Source: JAAYED01 sp040772225 (lineage in GTDB: Bacteria; Chloroflexota; Anaerolineae; UBA1429). From it: a DNA stretch of 64,000 nucleotides. Positions 1-9,034 of this stretch are shown one piece after another. The stretch covers positions 40,885 through 104,884 of the forward strand of contig JAXGYO010000004.1 of assembly GCA_040772225.1 (NCBI GenBank). Direction: 5' to 3'. Under the pieces are notes generated by a model. That model did not search any database and had not been told where the DNA came from. It saw nothing but the letters and a program-made list of their open reading frames with translations. How positions within the stretch are numbered: position 1 is the first letter of the stretch; every line of letters starts with the position of its first letter. The position numbers were made by a program, and so were the translations under genes.

Positions 1-221
1 GCAGACGGCGGCGGTACCAGCCCTTGTGCTCTGTCATTGCACCCAGTCCTTCCTTTGGCGGTCAGCGCCCACTTACGGCAACAGACCTGGAGTGCTATCT
101 GTAGCGGGCCAGCTATGCGCCTGGCGGACCGCCCTCGCGCTACCGCATTGAATGCGCGTCTTGCACTATTGCCCACCGTATGCAGACGCCTGAACCGGTC
201 AAGCCAGCGCTTGTATCCTGA

Positions 222-395
222 GGGGAGCCGGCGCTCGTGGTGAGCCTGTCCTACGCCGCCATGGTTGGGGAGGAACGGGCACTCGTCCGGCAGTTCGGCG
301 CAGCCTATCAGGGTTATGTGGGCTACGTACCCAGGGCCAACGCCATCGCGGGCGTGACTAGACTCCGCCGCCGGCGCAGCGCCGGTGTCAGGTAG
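222..395 (+). pseudogene. C-terminal fragment of an isoprenylcysteine carboxyl methyltransferase-like protein
   Basis: The frame is open only from 222 to the TAG at 393-395 and has no credible start of its own. The peptide has a hydrophobic stretch followed by EERALVRQFGAAYQGYVGYV and PR. This matches the conserved end of ICMT/PEMT-type membrane methyltransferases, where an EE pair and an FG-x-x-Y-x-x-Y motif follow the last membrane helix. An in-frame TGA at 219-221 cuts it off from anything upstream, and bases 1-220 show no matching frame. I infer a decayed 3' end. The family call rests on the tail motif alone. Confidence 0.4.
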
Positions 396-407
396 TGGCG
401 CCAGGCC

Positions 408-884
408 TCAGCCGAGCGTCTCCAGCGCGTCCAGGTCGGCGGCCAGCATTGCCCTGGCATCGGCGTCCGGGATGCGCTCCAGCCAGCGGCGCGCCTCGGC
501 CATCTGCTGGGCGTAACGCGCCTGATCTCCGCCAACCTGCGCAGCCTGTGCCAATGCCTCGTAAGCATAGCCCACGTAAAAGGGCCCCAGGCCATGGCTC
601 CTCTGCAGGCAGCGTTCACCATAATGCGTCGCCAGCGATGCGTCCCCGGCGAGGGCATACGCCCGCGAAAGCTGCCAGTACATCACCGACTCGCTCTCCG
701 CATTGCGGTCGGTGCGCTGCAGCCAGTGCCACGCGGCGGCATGCACTGCATGCAACATCCAGTCCGTCTCCTCGGGGGAACGCTCCGTCCGGTCGATCAG
801 CTCCCAGGCGCAGCTGAAGCAGTCTGCAGAGTAATAGCGATGAACCGCCTCCGGATCAAACCCCAGATCCTCTTCCGATTCCAT
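408..884 (-). CDS. Hypothetical TPR-like helical protein
   Basis: A protein of 158 residues. I chose the ATG at 884 because GAGGGAGAGGG lies just upstream; the longer open frame to 1010 has no comparable site. The protein is rich in Ala, Glu, Tyr and Trp and reads as paired amphipathic helices (for example SRAYALAGDASLATHYGERC and YVGYAYEALAQAAQVGGDQA), typical of tetratricopeptide-like solenoids. No signal peptide, membrane segment or catalytic motif is visible. It lies about 70 bp downstream of the serine hydrolase gene on the same strand and may be co-transcribed with it. Function unknown; a protein-interaction role is only inferred from the helical pattern. Confidence 0.7.
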   Translation of the reverse strand: MESEEDLGFDPEAVHRYYSADCFSCAWELIDRTERSPEETDWMLHAVHAAAWHWLQRTDRNAESESVMYWQLSRAYALAGDASLATHYGERCLQRSHGLGPFYVGYAYEALAQAAQVGGDQARYAQQMAEARRWLERIPDADARAMLAADLDALETLG

Positions 885-954
885 CTCTGCCCTCTCCCTC
901 TTGTACACGACCCCGCGCCGGAAGCCACGGGCATCAGCACCCTGACCGCGGGCG

Positions 955-2412
955 CTAAGCCTCCGCGAGCCCCACGAATTCACGTCCGGCGACCTCATCC
1001 CAGCCCACATTCGGGTGCAGCGACATGGTCATGGTGTCCCCCTCAAAGCGGTAGCGTGCCGTGGGATGGAAGGGCGTCTCGGGGTAGCACAGCGTAAAGG
1101 CAAAAGTGCGCTCGTCCTCCCAGGCGCCGCTGCAGGCCACAGGACGCTCCCGCTGCTCACGAATCGTGCGGCTGGGGTAGAAACCCATCCCGGTCATCGA
1201 CTCGCGCCAGCCGCCATTCAACGCTACGGGCACTGCGTGTGTGCCCAGCGTATCCCGGGTGGTGTAGAGCGCCTCATCGGATCCAAACGACAGGGAGATG
1301 CTGCCAATGCCGGACTCGGCGTCGAAACGGTAGGTCCGCCCGGAAACCGCTGCGGCCATAGGACAGGACGGCTCTCCCGCAGGCGGCGCGATCCGCAGGC
1401 CGCCGAGTTGCTCCCGCAGGGCCGCCTGCACCACCGTCGACTCGGGCAGCGTCGCGTCGCCCATCGCGGGCAACAGAATCTCCCAGACGGCATCCAGGAC
1501 CGCCTGCAGGTCGCGCACGCCGCTGGTGAGCGCCAGCACGGCGTCCTGCTCGGGCATGACGATGCAGTACTGCCCAAAAGCGCCATCGCCGCGGTAGGCG
1601 CCGTGGCGGCACATCCAGAACTGGTAGCCATAGCCCTGCTGCCAGTCGGGGCTCTCGCGCATCGAGTTGTCCGAGTGGAAGGTTGTTGCGGTTTTGACCC
1701 AGGCCTCGGGCAGCAGTTGCTCCTCGCCCCAGCGACCCTTTTGCAGGTAGAGCTGCCCAAACCGGGCGATATCCTCGGTGCGCAGATTCAGCCCCCATCC
1801 GCCGGTGTTGATCCCCGCCGGACAGACGTCCCAGCGCGGCGCAGCGATGCCCAGCGGGTCAAAGAGCCGCGGCTGCAGATAGTCCACCACCCGCTGGCCG
1901 GTGACCTGCTGCACAATCGCGGAGAGCATGTAAGTGGCCCCGGTGTTGTAGCAGAACAGCGACCCGGGCGGGTTCGTGACCGGGCACTCGAGGAACGCGC
2001 GCCGCCAGTTGCCGTCCTCCCGCGAGAGCAGCGCCGGCAACGTATCTTCGCTGTGGCCCGTATTCATGCTCAGCAGGTGGCGGATACGCATCGTCTCCAG
2101 ATACAGGCCCGGGGCAGCGGGGGCGAACTCGGTAAAGTAGGAGAGCACGAAATCGTCCACCGTAAACAGCCCTTCCGCTACCGCCAGACCCACCGCCGTG
2201 GAAGTGAACGACTTGCTGAGCGAAAAGAGCATGTGCGGTCTGTCCGCGCGATAGGGCGCCCACCAGCCCTCGGCAGCCACCTGGCCGTGGCGCAGCAGCA
2301 TCAGACTGTGCGCCCCGCCCTCTTTGCTCTGCAGCCTCTCCACCAGCGCGCTGATCGCGCCGGAGGGAATACCCACGGCCTCGGGAGTCGTACGGACGAG
2401 TTCCTGCAACAT
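955..2412 (-). CDS. Serine hydrolase, class C beta-lactamase / penicillin-binding fold
   Basis: A protein of 485 residues. The start at 2412 follows GGAGGT; the frame runs further upstream without a ribosome site. It shows the SxxK motif as S64-L-S-K67 (in MLFSLSKSFTS), a YxN-type motif at Y155-N156-T (FCYNTGATY), and a late RGDGAFGQ loop at the position of the third active-site motif. This is the serine beta-lactamase/DD-peptidase fold. Members include esterases, DD-carboxypeptidases and beta-lactamases, and the sequence does not decide the substrate. The N-terminus has no signal peptide, which favours a cytoplasmic hydrolase over a resistance enzyme. The last ~110 residues form an extra beta-rich domain, as in other Beta-lactamase family members of similar length. 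Confidence 0.88.
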   Translation of the reverse strand: MLQELVRTTPEAVGIPSGAISALVERLQSKEGGAHSLMLLRHGQVAAEGWWAPYRADRPHMLFSLSKSFTSTAVGLAVAEGLFTVDDFVLSYFTEFAPAAPGLYLETMRIRHLLSMNTGHSEDTLPALLSREDGNWRRAFLECPVTNPPGSLFCYNTGATYMLSAIVQQVTGQRVVDYLQPRLFDPLGIAAPRWDVCPAGINTGGWGLNLRTEDIARFGQLYLQKGRWGEEQLLPEAWVKTATTFHSDNSMRESPDWQQGYGYQFWMCRHGAYRGDGAFGQYCIVMPEQDAVLALTSGVRDLQAVLDAVWEILLPAMGDATLPESTVVQAALREQLGGLRIAPPAGEPSCPMAAAVSGRTYRFDAESGIGSISLSFGSDEALYTTRDTLGTHAVPVALNGGWRESMTGMGFYPSRTIREQRERPVACSGAWEDERTFAFTLCYPETPFHPTARYRFEGDTMTMSLHPNVGWDEVAGREFVGLAEA

Positions 2413-2589
2413 ACGGCTACCTCCATAGATTAGGTCTGCATCGATACTAACGCGCCGCGGCCAGCCGGTCAAGAGGTGACAGGTGGCGCCCGGCGGTCGC
2501 AGCCCGCCACAGCACGCGTTGGCGCAGGGGCTTGCCCACGGCCCGGTTCGCCCTGTGACCCCCATGCTCTCGCGATACCCCCGCAACAG

Positions 2590-2617
2590 AAAAGGGCCGG
2601 CATGAACGCCAGCCCCT
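2590..2617 (-). terminator. Intrinsic terminator after the rhodanese-like gene
   Basis: Read on the minus strand, an 8-bp stem GGGCTGGC / GCCGGCCC (one G-T wobble) closes a 6-nt loop and is followed at once by TTTT. It lies 38 bp past the stop of the rhodanese-like lipoprotein gene. Confidence 0.6.
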
Positions 2618-2654
2618 TACACTGCTTCACCACAGACCTGATGCGTGCCTTGTG

Positions 2655-3170
2655 CTACTCTCCGGCCGGCAGCAGCGGCAGACCAGCCGCCTCCCAGGCA
2701 TCCATCCCGCCATCCAGGTCATAAATCCCCGAGTAGCCAAAGCTGACCAGCTTCTCGGCGCCTTTCTTGCTGAACTCGCCATCGGCACTATAGAGGACGA
2801 TCATCGCCTCGCGGTCCGAAATCTCGCCCAGATGCTGCGGAATCTCTGCGTAGGGAATGAACAGGTCCGTACCCTCGATCTGGGCCTCAGGCTTGGGCTC
2901 GGCATTGATCACCGTGATGTCCTCAGCAACCAGCATCTGTTCCAGGTCCTCGGGAGAGATGAGCTGGTAGCTGCCCCCGGGCGCCTCGACAGGCTCGCCG
3001 TAGGTAGCTGCAGGACCCACCACCGGCGCTGCCGCCCCACCCTGGGTGGATCCAGTTGCGCCACCAGCATTGGTCGCCGGCTGGGCAGCCGGCTCGCTGC
3101 CCCCGCAGGCGGACAGCAAAAGCGAGACGATCAAAAGCATCAGGACGGACCAGACGGATCGGCGCTGCAT
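2655..3170 (-). CDS. Rhodanese-like domain lipoprotein, catalytic Cys replaced
   Basis: A protein of 171 residues. The ATG at 3170 is preceded by GGAGGTCCGC. Residues 1-21 are a signal peptide ending in the lipobox LLSA-C22, so the protein should be lipid-anchored outside the membrane. A Thr/Gly/Ala-rich linker (about 25-50) leads to a rhodanese domain (about 65-165): LISPEDLEQMLVAEDITVIN, then YAEIPQHLGEI, and finally GIYDLDGGMDAWEAAGLPL, the typical C-terminal signature. At the active-site loop, where sulfurtransferases have Cys, the sequence reads VLYSADGEFSKKGAEKL, with Ser in place of Cys. It is therefore probably not a thiosulfate sulfurtransferase and may bind rather than transfer. It stands alone, with a terminator downstream. 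Confidence 0.85.
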   Translation of the reverse strand: MQRRSVWSVLMLLIVSLLLSACGGSEPAAQPATNAGGATGSTQGGAAAPVVGPAATYGEPVEAPGGSYQLISPEDLEQMLVAEDITVINAEPKPEAQIEGTDLFIPYAEIPQHLGEISDREAMIVLYSADGEFSKKGAEKLVSFGYSGIYDLDGGMDAWEAAGLPLLPAGE

Positions 3171-3543
3171 GCGGACCTCCTTGTGACGGAACGGGTGGCG
3201 GACACGCGGCCCTGGCGCGGCACTCTGCGGTAGACGACGGATACGACAACACTCGTAATGGTGAACAGTATATGCAAAAGCACTCCGCTTTCCAAGACGC
3301 ATCTTTATTCTCAGTCGCAGCCTTATGCACTGCATACCTGTTGGGCGCCCGGCACGTTTGCTAGAGTGCACCAAACGCCATCTAGACACGAGCCTGACCC
3401 CAAAACACCTCCCTGGCTTTGCCGATTGGCATCACCTGCGCCTGTTCACGCGACACGGCGCCATCCGGGCCGGCGCCAGCGGAATACCTGGCGTGATCCC
3501 TCTGTACATCCAGCGCAAGGCCACCTGCAAGGGCACGATGCAT

Positions 3544-3572
3544 TTGTCCGCCTGCGGGCGCGCCGCTATACT
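3544..3572 (+). promoter_or_regulatory. Sigma-70-type promoter for the glycosyltransferase pair
   Basis: TTGTCC at 3544-3549, a 17-bp spacer and TATACT at 3567-3572. Transcription would start near 3579, about 26-50 nt before the candidate start codons of the first GT39-like gene. Confidence 0.55.
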
Positions 3573-3604
3573 CGGCAGGCAAGCTCAGTCAGAGGGTTAC
3601 CACG

Positions 3605-5944
3605 TTGGTTGCTCAAGGAGATGCAGCGATCTTGACATCCCAGGACAGCCTGTACAGGCCCCCCAGGTGGTGCCGGATCGCGCTCGTGCTCACGCTGTAT
3701 GTCGCCCTCGGTGGAATATACCTCTTCACCACGCCCCTGTTTGAGACTCCCGACGAGTATACCCACTATGAGTATGTTCGTTTCGTCGCCGAGAATCGCA
3801 GCCTGCCCCCTCTCTTTGTCTCTACCCTAGAATGGGAGCAGGGCCAGCTGCACCAGCCCCCGCTGTACTATACCCTGTGCGCCCTTTTGGCGGGAGGTCT
3901 TGATTCACCACACTGGCAGGACGCCTATCCGCGCAACCCCTACGCCGCACTGGGCCTGCCCGAGTCCCCGGGAAACAAGAACGCCGTGCTCCGCGCCGCC
4001 TCGCCCACCCTGGAGTCAGCACGGACAACAACCGCCGTACGCATGCTGCGCGCGTTCTCCCTTGTGTGTTCAGCGATCACCGTCTGGCTTGCTCACCAAA
4101 CGGCGTTGACGGTTTTTCCAGGGCGCCCCTGCCTGGCCCTTGCGACCGCGGCCCTTGTGGCCTTCAACCCCCAGTTCCTCTTTATCAGTGCCAGCGTGAA
4201 TAACGATGTGCTCGTCACCGCGCTCGCCTCAGCCGTGCTACTGCTGGCTGTCCGGGTTGCGCGCACCGGAGGGCACGCCTACGGCACGCCCCTCGCCATG
4301 GGCGCCCTGGCAGGGCTGGCGGCGCTCTCCAAGATCAGCGGATTGGCCAGCCTGGCCCTCGTCCCTTGCGCCTATCTACTGCATTATGTCGCAGACGGCA
4401 CTCAGCGCCGCGAGCGCCTCTGGCCAGAGGCCATCCGGCCGACGCTACTGGCATCTGGTACGGCCGCGCTGGTGGCAGGATGGTGGTTTCTCCGCAACGC
4501 CATTGTTTACAACGACGTCCTGGGCATGGCCCAATACACGCGCACCTTTGCGGTGCATACTGAGCCACTATCACTTGTCGAGTCCCTTATCGTCATGTAC
4601 GAGGCAATCCCCTCCTACTGGGGCGTGTTTGGCTGGATGAATGTGCTCGCGCCGGCGCCCTACTATGAACTCGTGACTGCCCTGACCATCGTTGCCGCGT
4701 TAGGCCTGAGTCTGCGAGTGTCCAGGGCATGGCGCCGCAGACCGAGGCTGGATGATCCCGCCGTGCGCGCCGGCGCCGTTGCCGCAATCTGGGCCACGGT
4801 GATGCTGGGCCTGATCCTGCGCTGGACACAGACGATTGCGCGCACGCAAGGGCGGCTCCTCTTTCCCGCAGCCGGCGTCCTGGCCCTGGCCATGGCGCTG
4901 GGCATCACCGGCTGGCTCCCGCGGCGCGGCAGACAGCCGGCGCTGCTGGTGCTCTGTGCCCTGCTTCTCGTGGCAGCCGCCGCGATGCCGTGGCTGGTCA
5001 TAGCGCCCGCCTACGCTGCCCCGCCGCGCGTTGCCATCGAAGCATTGCCCGCCGATCTGCCCCGCCTGAACATCCGGTTCGATGACGAGATCATGCTGCT
5101 GGGAGCGCAGATCCTCACCGAGGAGGCCCAGCCCGACGGGGATGTCTGGGTGCGTCTGTATTGGCTCACCGAAACGCCCCTCACGACGAGCTTTACCGTC
5201 GCGCTTCAGCTTGTGGGCGCCAGCGGCGAGCGCCTGGGAGGCGTCGACACGCTGCCCGCGATGGGCCGTTATCCGACCACCGCCTGGTCTCCGGGCGAGG
5301 TGCTGGTCGACGACTGTGCGCTCGCAGTCGCCCCGGATGCCGCCGGCCCCGTGGCCGCAGACATACGCGTCTCACTCTATGCCGGCAGCCACACGGACAC
5401 CCTGGAAGCGCGCGATGCGATGGGGAACGCCCTCGGGGGCTCGGTCAGTATCGGCCGCATCCGGCTGCCTGGCGTCGTCGCCTGGGAGAATAGAGCCCCC
5501 GGGCGGGGCCATTCCGCCAGCTTTGGCGAGATGCTGCGCCTGCACGGCTACGACCTCACCGCCCTGGAGGCTGACAGCGGTACCGGCACACTGGCCTTGG
5601 CTCTGTACTGGGAGTGCCTGGCGCGGCCGAAGGCGTCCTACACGGTATTTGTTCATCTTCTCGATGAGAACGGCGAACGGATCGCTCAGGGTGATGCGCC
5701 TCCGCTGGGCGGCGCTTTCGATACCCTGTTCTGGCGACCCGGCGACCGCGTCTATGATCGTTATGACATCAGGGTGCCGGAGGGCAGCCCAACCCAGGAC
5801 CTCACCCTGAGGGTCGGGCTGTACGAGCCGCTGAGCGGCGCGCGCCTGCCCGTGACAGGCAGCCAACCGGCCAGAGATTATGTCGACATCGGCCCTTTTG
5901 CCATCACACCGGGAGGCGTAGCCTTCGATGCCGAAGCTCACTGA
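3605..5944 (+). CDS. GT39-like (ArnT/PMT superfamily) membrane glycosyltransferase, first of a pair
   Basis: Up to 779 residues. No ATG lies near the N-terminus: the frame can start at TTG 3605 (GAGGG upstream) or TTG 3632 (AAGGAG upstream). One helix (about 24-42) is followed by an external loop with D50-E51 in FETPDEYTHYEYVRF, the acidic pair that in GT-C enzymes helps bind the lipid-phosphate sugar donor. Roughly ten further helices follow to residue ~465. The last ~310 residues are a soluble beta-sandwich region with repeated VRLYWLTETPL / LALYWECLARP-type strands, as in other Chloroflexota GT39-like proteins. It probably transfers a sugar from a polyprenyl-phosphate carrier outside the membrane; donor and acceptor are not deducible. 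Its 3' end overlaps the next gene by 17 bp. Confidence 0.82.
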   Translation: MVAQGDAAILTSQDSLYRPPRWCRIALVLTLYVALGGIYLFTTPLFETPDEYTHYEYVRFVAENRSLPPLFVSTLEWEQGQLHQPPLYYTLCALLAGGLDSPHWQDAYPRNPYAALGLPESPGNKNAVLRAASPTLESARTTTAVRMLRAFSLVCSAITVWLAHQTALTVFPGRPCLALATAALVAFNPQFLFISASVNNDVLVTALASAVLLLAVRVARTGGHAYGTPLAMGALAGLAALSKISGLASLALVPCAYLLHYVADGTQRRERLWPEAIRPTLLASGTAALVAGWWFLRNAIVYNDVLGMAQYTRTFAVHTEPLSLVESLIVMYEAIPSYWGVFGWMNVLAPAPYYELVTALTIVAALGLSLRVSRAWRRRPRLDDPAVRAGAVAAIWATVMLGLILRWTQTIARTQGRLLFPAAGVLALAMALGITGWLPRRGRQPALLVLCALLLVAAAAMPWLVIAPAYAAPPRVAIEALPADLPRLNIRFDDEIMLLGAQILTEEAQPDGDVWVRLYWLTETPLTTSFTVALQLVGASGERLGGVDTLPAMGRYPTTAWSPGEVLVDDCALAVAPDAAGPVAADIRVSLYAGSHTDTLEARDAMGNALGGSVSIGRIRLPGVVAWENRAPGRGHSASFGEMLRLHGYDLTALEADSGTGTLALALYWECLARPKASYTVFVHLLDENGERIAQGDAPPLGGAFDTLFWRPGDRVYDRYDIRVPEGSPTQDLTLRVGLYEPLSGARLPVTGSQPARDYVDIGPFAITPGGVAFDAEAH

Positions 5945-8435
5945 GGCCCGAGCGCGATACATCCTCATCCTCCTGACGCTGCTGGCGGCCGGCCTCTTTC
6001 TCTTCCGCATCGATGCCAAGAGCATCTGGTGGGACGAGAGCCTGAGCCTCCTCCGAGCGCAGAACGATCTGAACTATATACTCAGCAACCGCCTGGACCT
6101 GGGCCCGACGCTCACCATAGACCAGCACCCTCCCCTTTACTTTTTGCTCCTCCACGCCGTCATCTCTGTCTGGGGAGAGAGCGACATTGCGCTCAGAGTT
6201 CCCAGTGCCCTGTTTGCGACCCTCACGGTGCCCCTGCTGTACCTGCTCGGCAAACGCATGGCAGGATACCGGGTGGGTCTCATCGCTGCGCTGTGGGGCA
6301 CCCTGTCGCCCATGCTGCTCTGGTATGCGCAGGAAGTACGCATGTACACCATGGTGACGGCACTGGGAGCCCTGGGCACCTACAGCTGCTGGCGCGCTGT
6401 CTCTGATCGCAAAATGCGCTGGCTGGTCGCCTTTGCCGCTACAGCCATTCTCGGCACCAGCACACTGCACTTTTACTGGCTACTACTGGGGATGCAGTTG
6501 CTCTATGGTATGATGCTTTTATCTGGACACCGGGACACGCGCTCCCGGCTGACACGCCGCACCGCAATCCTTGCCGCAGGGACGGTGATCCTGATGGCCG
6601 TCCTGCTCCTCTGGCATGCGCCAGCCCCGATGCGCGCCCTGGTGAACGAGCCGCTGCCCAGCCGGCCCTTTATCCCGCTGGATGAGATGCTGCTGGATGC
6701 CCTGCGCTCCTTCTCGCTGGGCCTGACTGTCAACGACCGCGAGACGTTGCCCGCTCAGATGGTGTTTCTGATCGTCTATGTGATCGGTCTCATCGCGTAC
6801 TGGCGCGCCGCACCCGCAGGCTCCGACGCCGAACTCTGGCGCCGGTCGCGCAAGGCAAACATGCTGATGCTCGTCGCGTTTCCCATCATACCGCTGCTCT
6901 TTTTCTATGCCGTCTCGTTCTTCAAGCCCCTGTACATGGGCAGCCGCTACATCATACTTTTCAGCACGTCCTTCTATCTGGGGCTGGCACTCGGTATCGA
7001 AGCCCTCTGGCACAGGGCCAGGCCGGTCGCCCTCGCCGCCCTCGTGCTCTTGTCGGCGGCGATGATCTACTCGGACGTGCGCTACCACGTCCACCCTGAC
7101 TATGCCACCAAAGAGGACCACCGCTCATCGGCACAGATCGTCATGGCCGGCGAGTTGCCCGGGGATGCGGTCGTCGTAACGGCGCCGGAGAACCTCACCG
7201 CCTTTGAGCACTATTACGAGGGGATGCTACCGGTCACGCCTCTCCCGGAACAACCGCTCAGCATGCCGCGCGCGGACCGAGTGGCCTCTTCCCTGCAACA
7301 ACTGACGTCCGAGTACGACCGCCTGTGGCTCGTGCACTGCCGTCCCCAGTGGTCCGATCCGAATGACCTCGTGATGCAGTGGATAGACGCCAACCTGCTG
7401 CTCCTCGAACGCACCGTGCTGCCCTCGTATGGCTCCTATGCGACCGTCGCCCTGTACGCCACGCGTTCACCGATCGGCGCGGCGGAGGAGCAGGAACGAA
7501 TCCTGGCCACCTGTTCGGAGAAGCTGGCATTGCTGGATTGGTCGGCCCAGTATCTGGATCAAAGCGGCCATGCGGTAACGATCGATCGCCAACAATTCCA
7601 GGCGGCAGCACCGGCGGCGACGCCGCCGGTTCCCGGGGGACATGCACTGGGTATCCGCCTGCGCTGGCAAGTGCTGGCGCCGCTGGATGCCTTCAAGGCC
7701 TCGTTGCGCCTTGTCGATGACGGGGGCCGGGTATGGGCGCACAACGACGACCGCCTGATCTATGCGCTACCCTCGCAGGAGTGGCCTACCGGTGTTGCCG
7801 TGGAACATGATTTTTCGCTGACGCTTCCCCCCGGAACGCCTCCCGGCACCTACGCCCTGACGCTGCTCCTTTATCGCGAGGACGACCTCGAACCTCTGGC
7901 CTGCCCGCCGTTGGCTGAGCGGGGCGAGCTCATCGCGCTGGGTCGGATCACCGTCGGCGCCACGCCTGCCACGCGCACGCCCGCAGCGAACAGCCTGGCA
8001 CCGGACGAGGCACAGCGCCCATGGCCCGTCGACGGCCTGGGCCCCTTCCGCGTAGCAGGCTACCATCTCGGTGTGAGCGCTCGGACCGCAGTGACACCGG
8101 GCGCGACGTTTCCGCTCTCCCTCTGGTTACTTGCCGCGCAGGAGGCCCACGGCGACTATGAACTGGTCGTTCACTGGTCACAGGGCCGTGACGTAAAGGC
8201 GCGGCAGGTCATCCCTCTTGCCGGTGGCGAAAGGCAGCCCGCCGAACCGCTGCTCAGCCTCAGCACCCTCGGCGTTCCCGATAGCCTGCCCCCGGGCACC
8301 TATGACTTGCACCTGCTACTCTACGATCGGCGCGAGGCCATGTTCCTGCGCGCCCGCATGGGGGCCGTGCCGTGGCCCTCGCGCGCGCTCCCTCTGGGCC
8401 GTGTCACTGTGCAGGCGGCTGCGGGCGGGGGATAA
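5928..8435 (+). CDS. GT39-like membrane glycosyltransferase, second of a pair
   Basis: A protein of 835 residues. The ATG at 5928 lies inside the end of the previous gene and has GGGAGGCG upstream, so translation is probably coupled. A first helix (about 10-27) precedes the GT-C acidic motif in SIWWDESLSLL (D36-E37), followed by QHPPLYFLLLHA, a typical first-loop sequence of family 39 enzymes. Multiple helices run to about residue 390. A C-terminal soluble region of ~440 residues carries two similar beta domains (one near 540-660, one near 700-830) with repeated LPPGTPPGTYALTLLLYRED / LPPGTYDLHLLLYDRRE strands. The shared architecture with its neighbour suggests gene duplication, and the two may act on the same glycan. 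Confidence 0.87.
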   Translation: MPKLTEARARYILILLTLLAAGLFLFRIDAKSIWWDESLSLLRAQNDLNYILSNRLDLGPTLTIDQHPPLYFLLLHAVISVWGESDIALRVPSALFATLTVPLLYLLGKRMAGYRVGLIAALWGTLSPMLLWYAQEVRMYTMVTALGALGTYSCWRAVSDRKMRWLVAFAATAILGTSTLHFYWLLLGMQLLYGMMLLSGHRDTRSRLTRRTAILAAGTVILMAVLLLWHAPAPMRALVNEPLPSRPFIPLDEMLLDALRSFSLGLTVNDRETLPAQMVFLIVYVIGLIAYWRAAPAGSDAELWRRSRKANMLMLVAFPIIPLLFFYAVSFFKPLYMGSRYIILFSTSFYLGLALGIEALWHRARPVALAALVLLSAAMIYSDVRYHVHPDYATKEDHRSSAQIVMAGELPGDAVVVTAPENLTAFEHYYEGMLPVTPLPEQPLSMPRADRVASSLQQLTSEYDRLWLVHCRPQWSDPNDLVMQWIDANLLLLERTVLPSYGSYATVALYATRSPIGAAEEQERILATCSEKLALLDWSAQYLDQSGHAVTIDRQQFQAAAPAATPPVPGGHALGIRLRWQVLAPLDAFKASLRLVDDGGRVWAHNDDRLIYALPSQEWPTGVAVEHDFSLTLPPGTPPGTYALTLLLYREDDLEPLACPPLAERGELIALGRITVGATPATRTPAANSLAPDEAQRPWPVDGLGPFRVAGYHLGVSARTAVTPGATFPLSLWLLAAQEAHGDYELVVHWSQGRDVKARQVIPLAGGERQPAEPLLSLSTLGVPDSLPPGTYDLHLLLYDRREAMFLRARMGAVPWPSRALPLGRVTVQAAAGGG

Positions 8436-8439
8436 CGCG

Positions 8440-8745
8440 CGCCGAGCGAGGCTACCAGTGGCTGGTAACCCAACGCCCGGAGGACGGCGCCTGGCCCACC
8501 GGCCGCGCCTCGGGCGACTATCGGCGTGTCGCCGGCTGCCGCACTCACGCTGGGGCTGCCGCTCCAACACCACCGGCGCGCTGCTGTGCCTGGCTCTGCA
8601 TCCCGTGCGCAGCCACAGCCCCGAGGCCTGCCGCGCGCTGGAGCACCTGCTGGGCCGCGAGACGCGAGAGGCCTACGCGGTGGGGTTCGAGATGGCGCGG
8701 CTGATCGGCGCCGAACCGACACGAGCGGCGGCGGTACCAGGCAGG
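8440..8745 (+). pseudogene. Decayed prenyltransferase/squalene-cyclase-repeat fragment
   Basis: Two frames hold consecutive pieces of one protein: GYQWLVTQRPEDGAWPTG in one, then TTGALLCLALHPVRSHSPEA and LEHLLGRETREAYAVGFEMA in another. A QW-type repeat followed by a helix pair is typical of the prenyltransferase/terpene-cyclase alpha-toroid fold. No start codon with a ribosome site is present, and a frameshift near 8525 splits the reading frame. I read it as a remnant; the family is a guess from the repeat pattern. Confidence 0.35.
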
Positions 8746-8749
8746 TTAG

Positions 8750-9020
8750 GTCACGGGTCGAAGGTCGCAGGTCGAAGGTCCAATGTCCGGACACAGTCCT
8801 TTGCCATCCGCACCCGTGTGACGCTCATTGAGGCCGCTTGGCTTCCGCCACGGACCGCCGACATTCCTGTCGGCTTTGTTCTCTTGGGCGCACACGGTGG
8901 TGCGCCCCTACGACTGGACCGCGGGCTTACCGCCCGCCTCCGAATCCACGCCGCACACGACGTTGGGCACCGTTTGAACTGCATACCTGAACCTGCGGTT
9001 CACCGCCGGCCTTGGGCTGG
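8750..9020. repeat. Mixed short repeats: phased GGTCGAAGGTC words and three hairpin elements
   Basis: Bases 8757-8785 repeat GGTCGAAGGTC-like words about every 10 nt. Then come the hairpin CCGACATTCCTGTCGG near 8860, a GGGCGCAC...GTGCGCCC hairpin near 8890 and a GGACCGCGGGCTTACCGCCCGC-type element near 8918 (written here across its loop). No gene is visible. Confidence 0.6.
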
Positions 9021-9034
9021 AGCAGCGTCCGGCC

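Noticed and set aside
37..243. 68-codon plus-strand open frame
   Set aside because: No ribosome site, no recognisable protein pattern, and residue use is like other chance frames.
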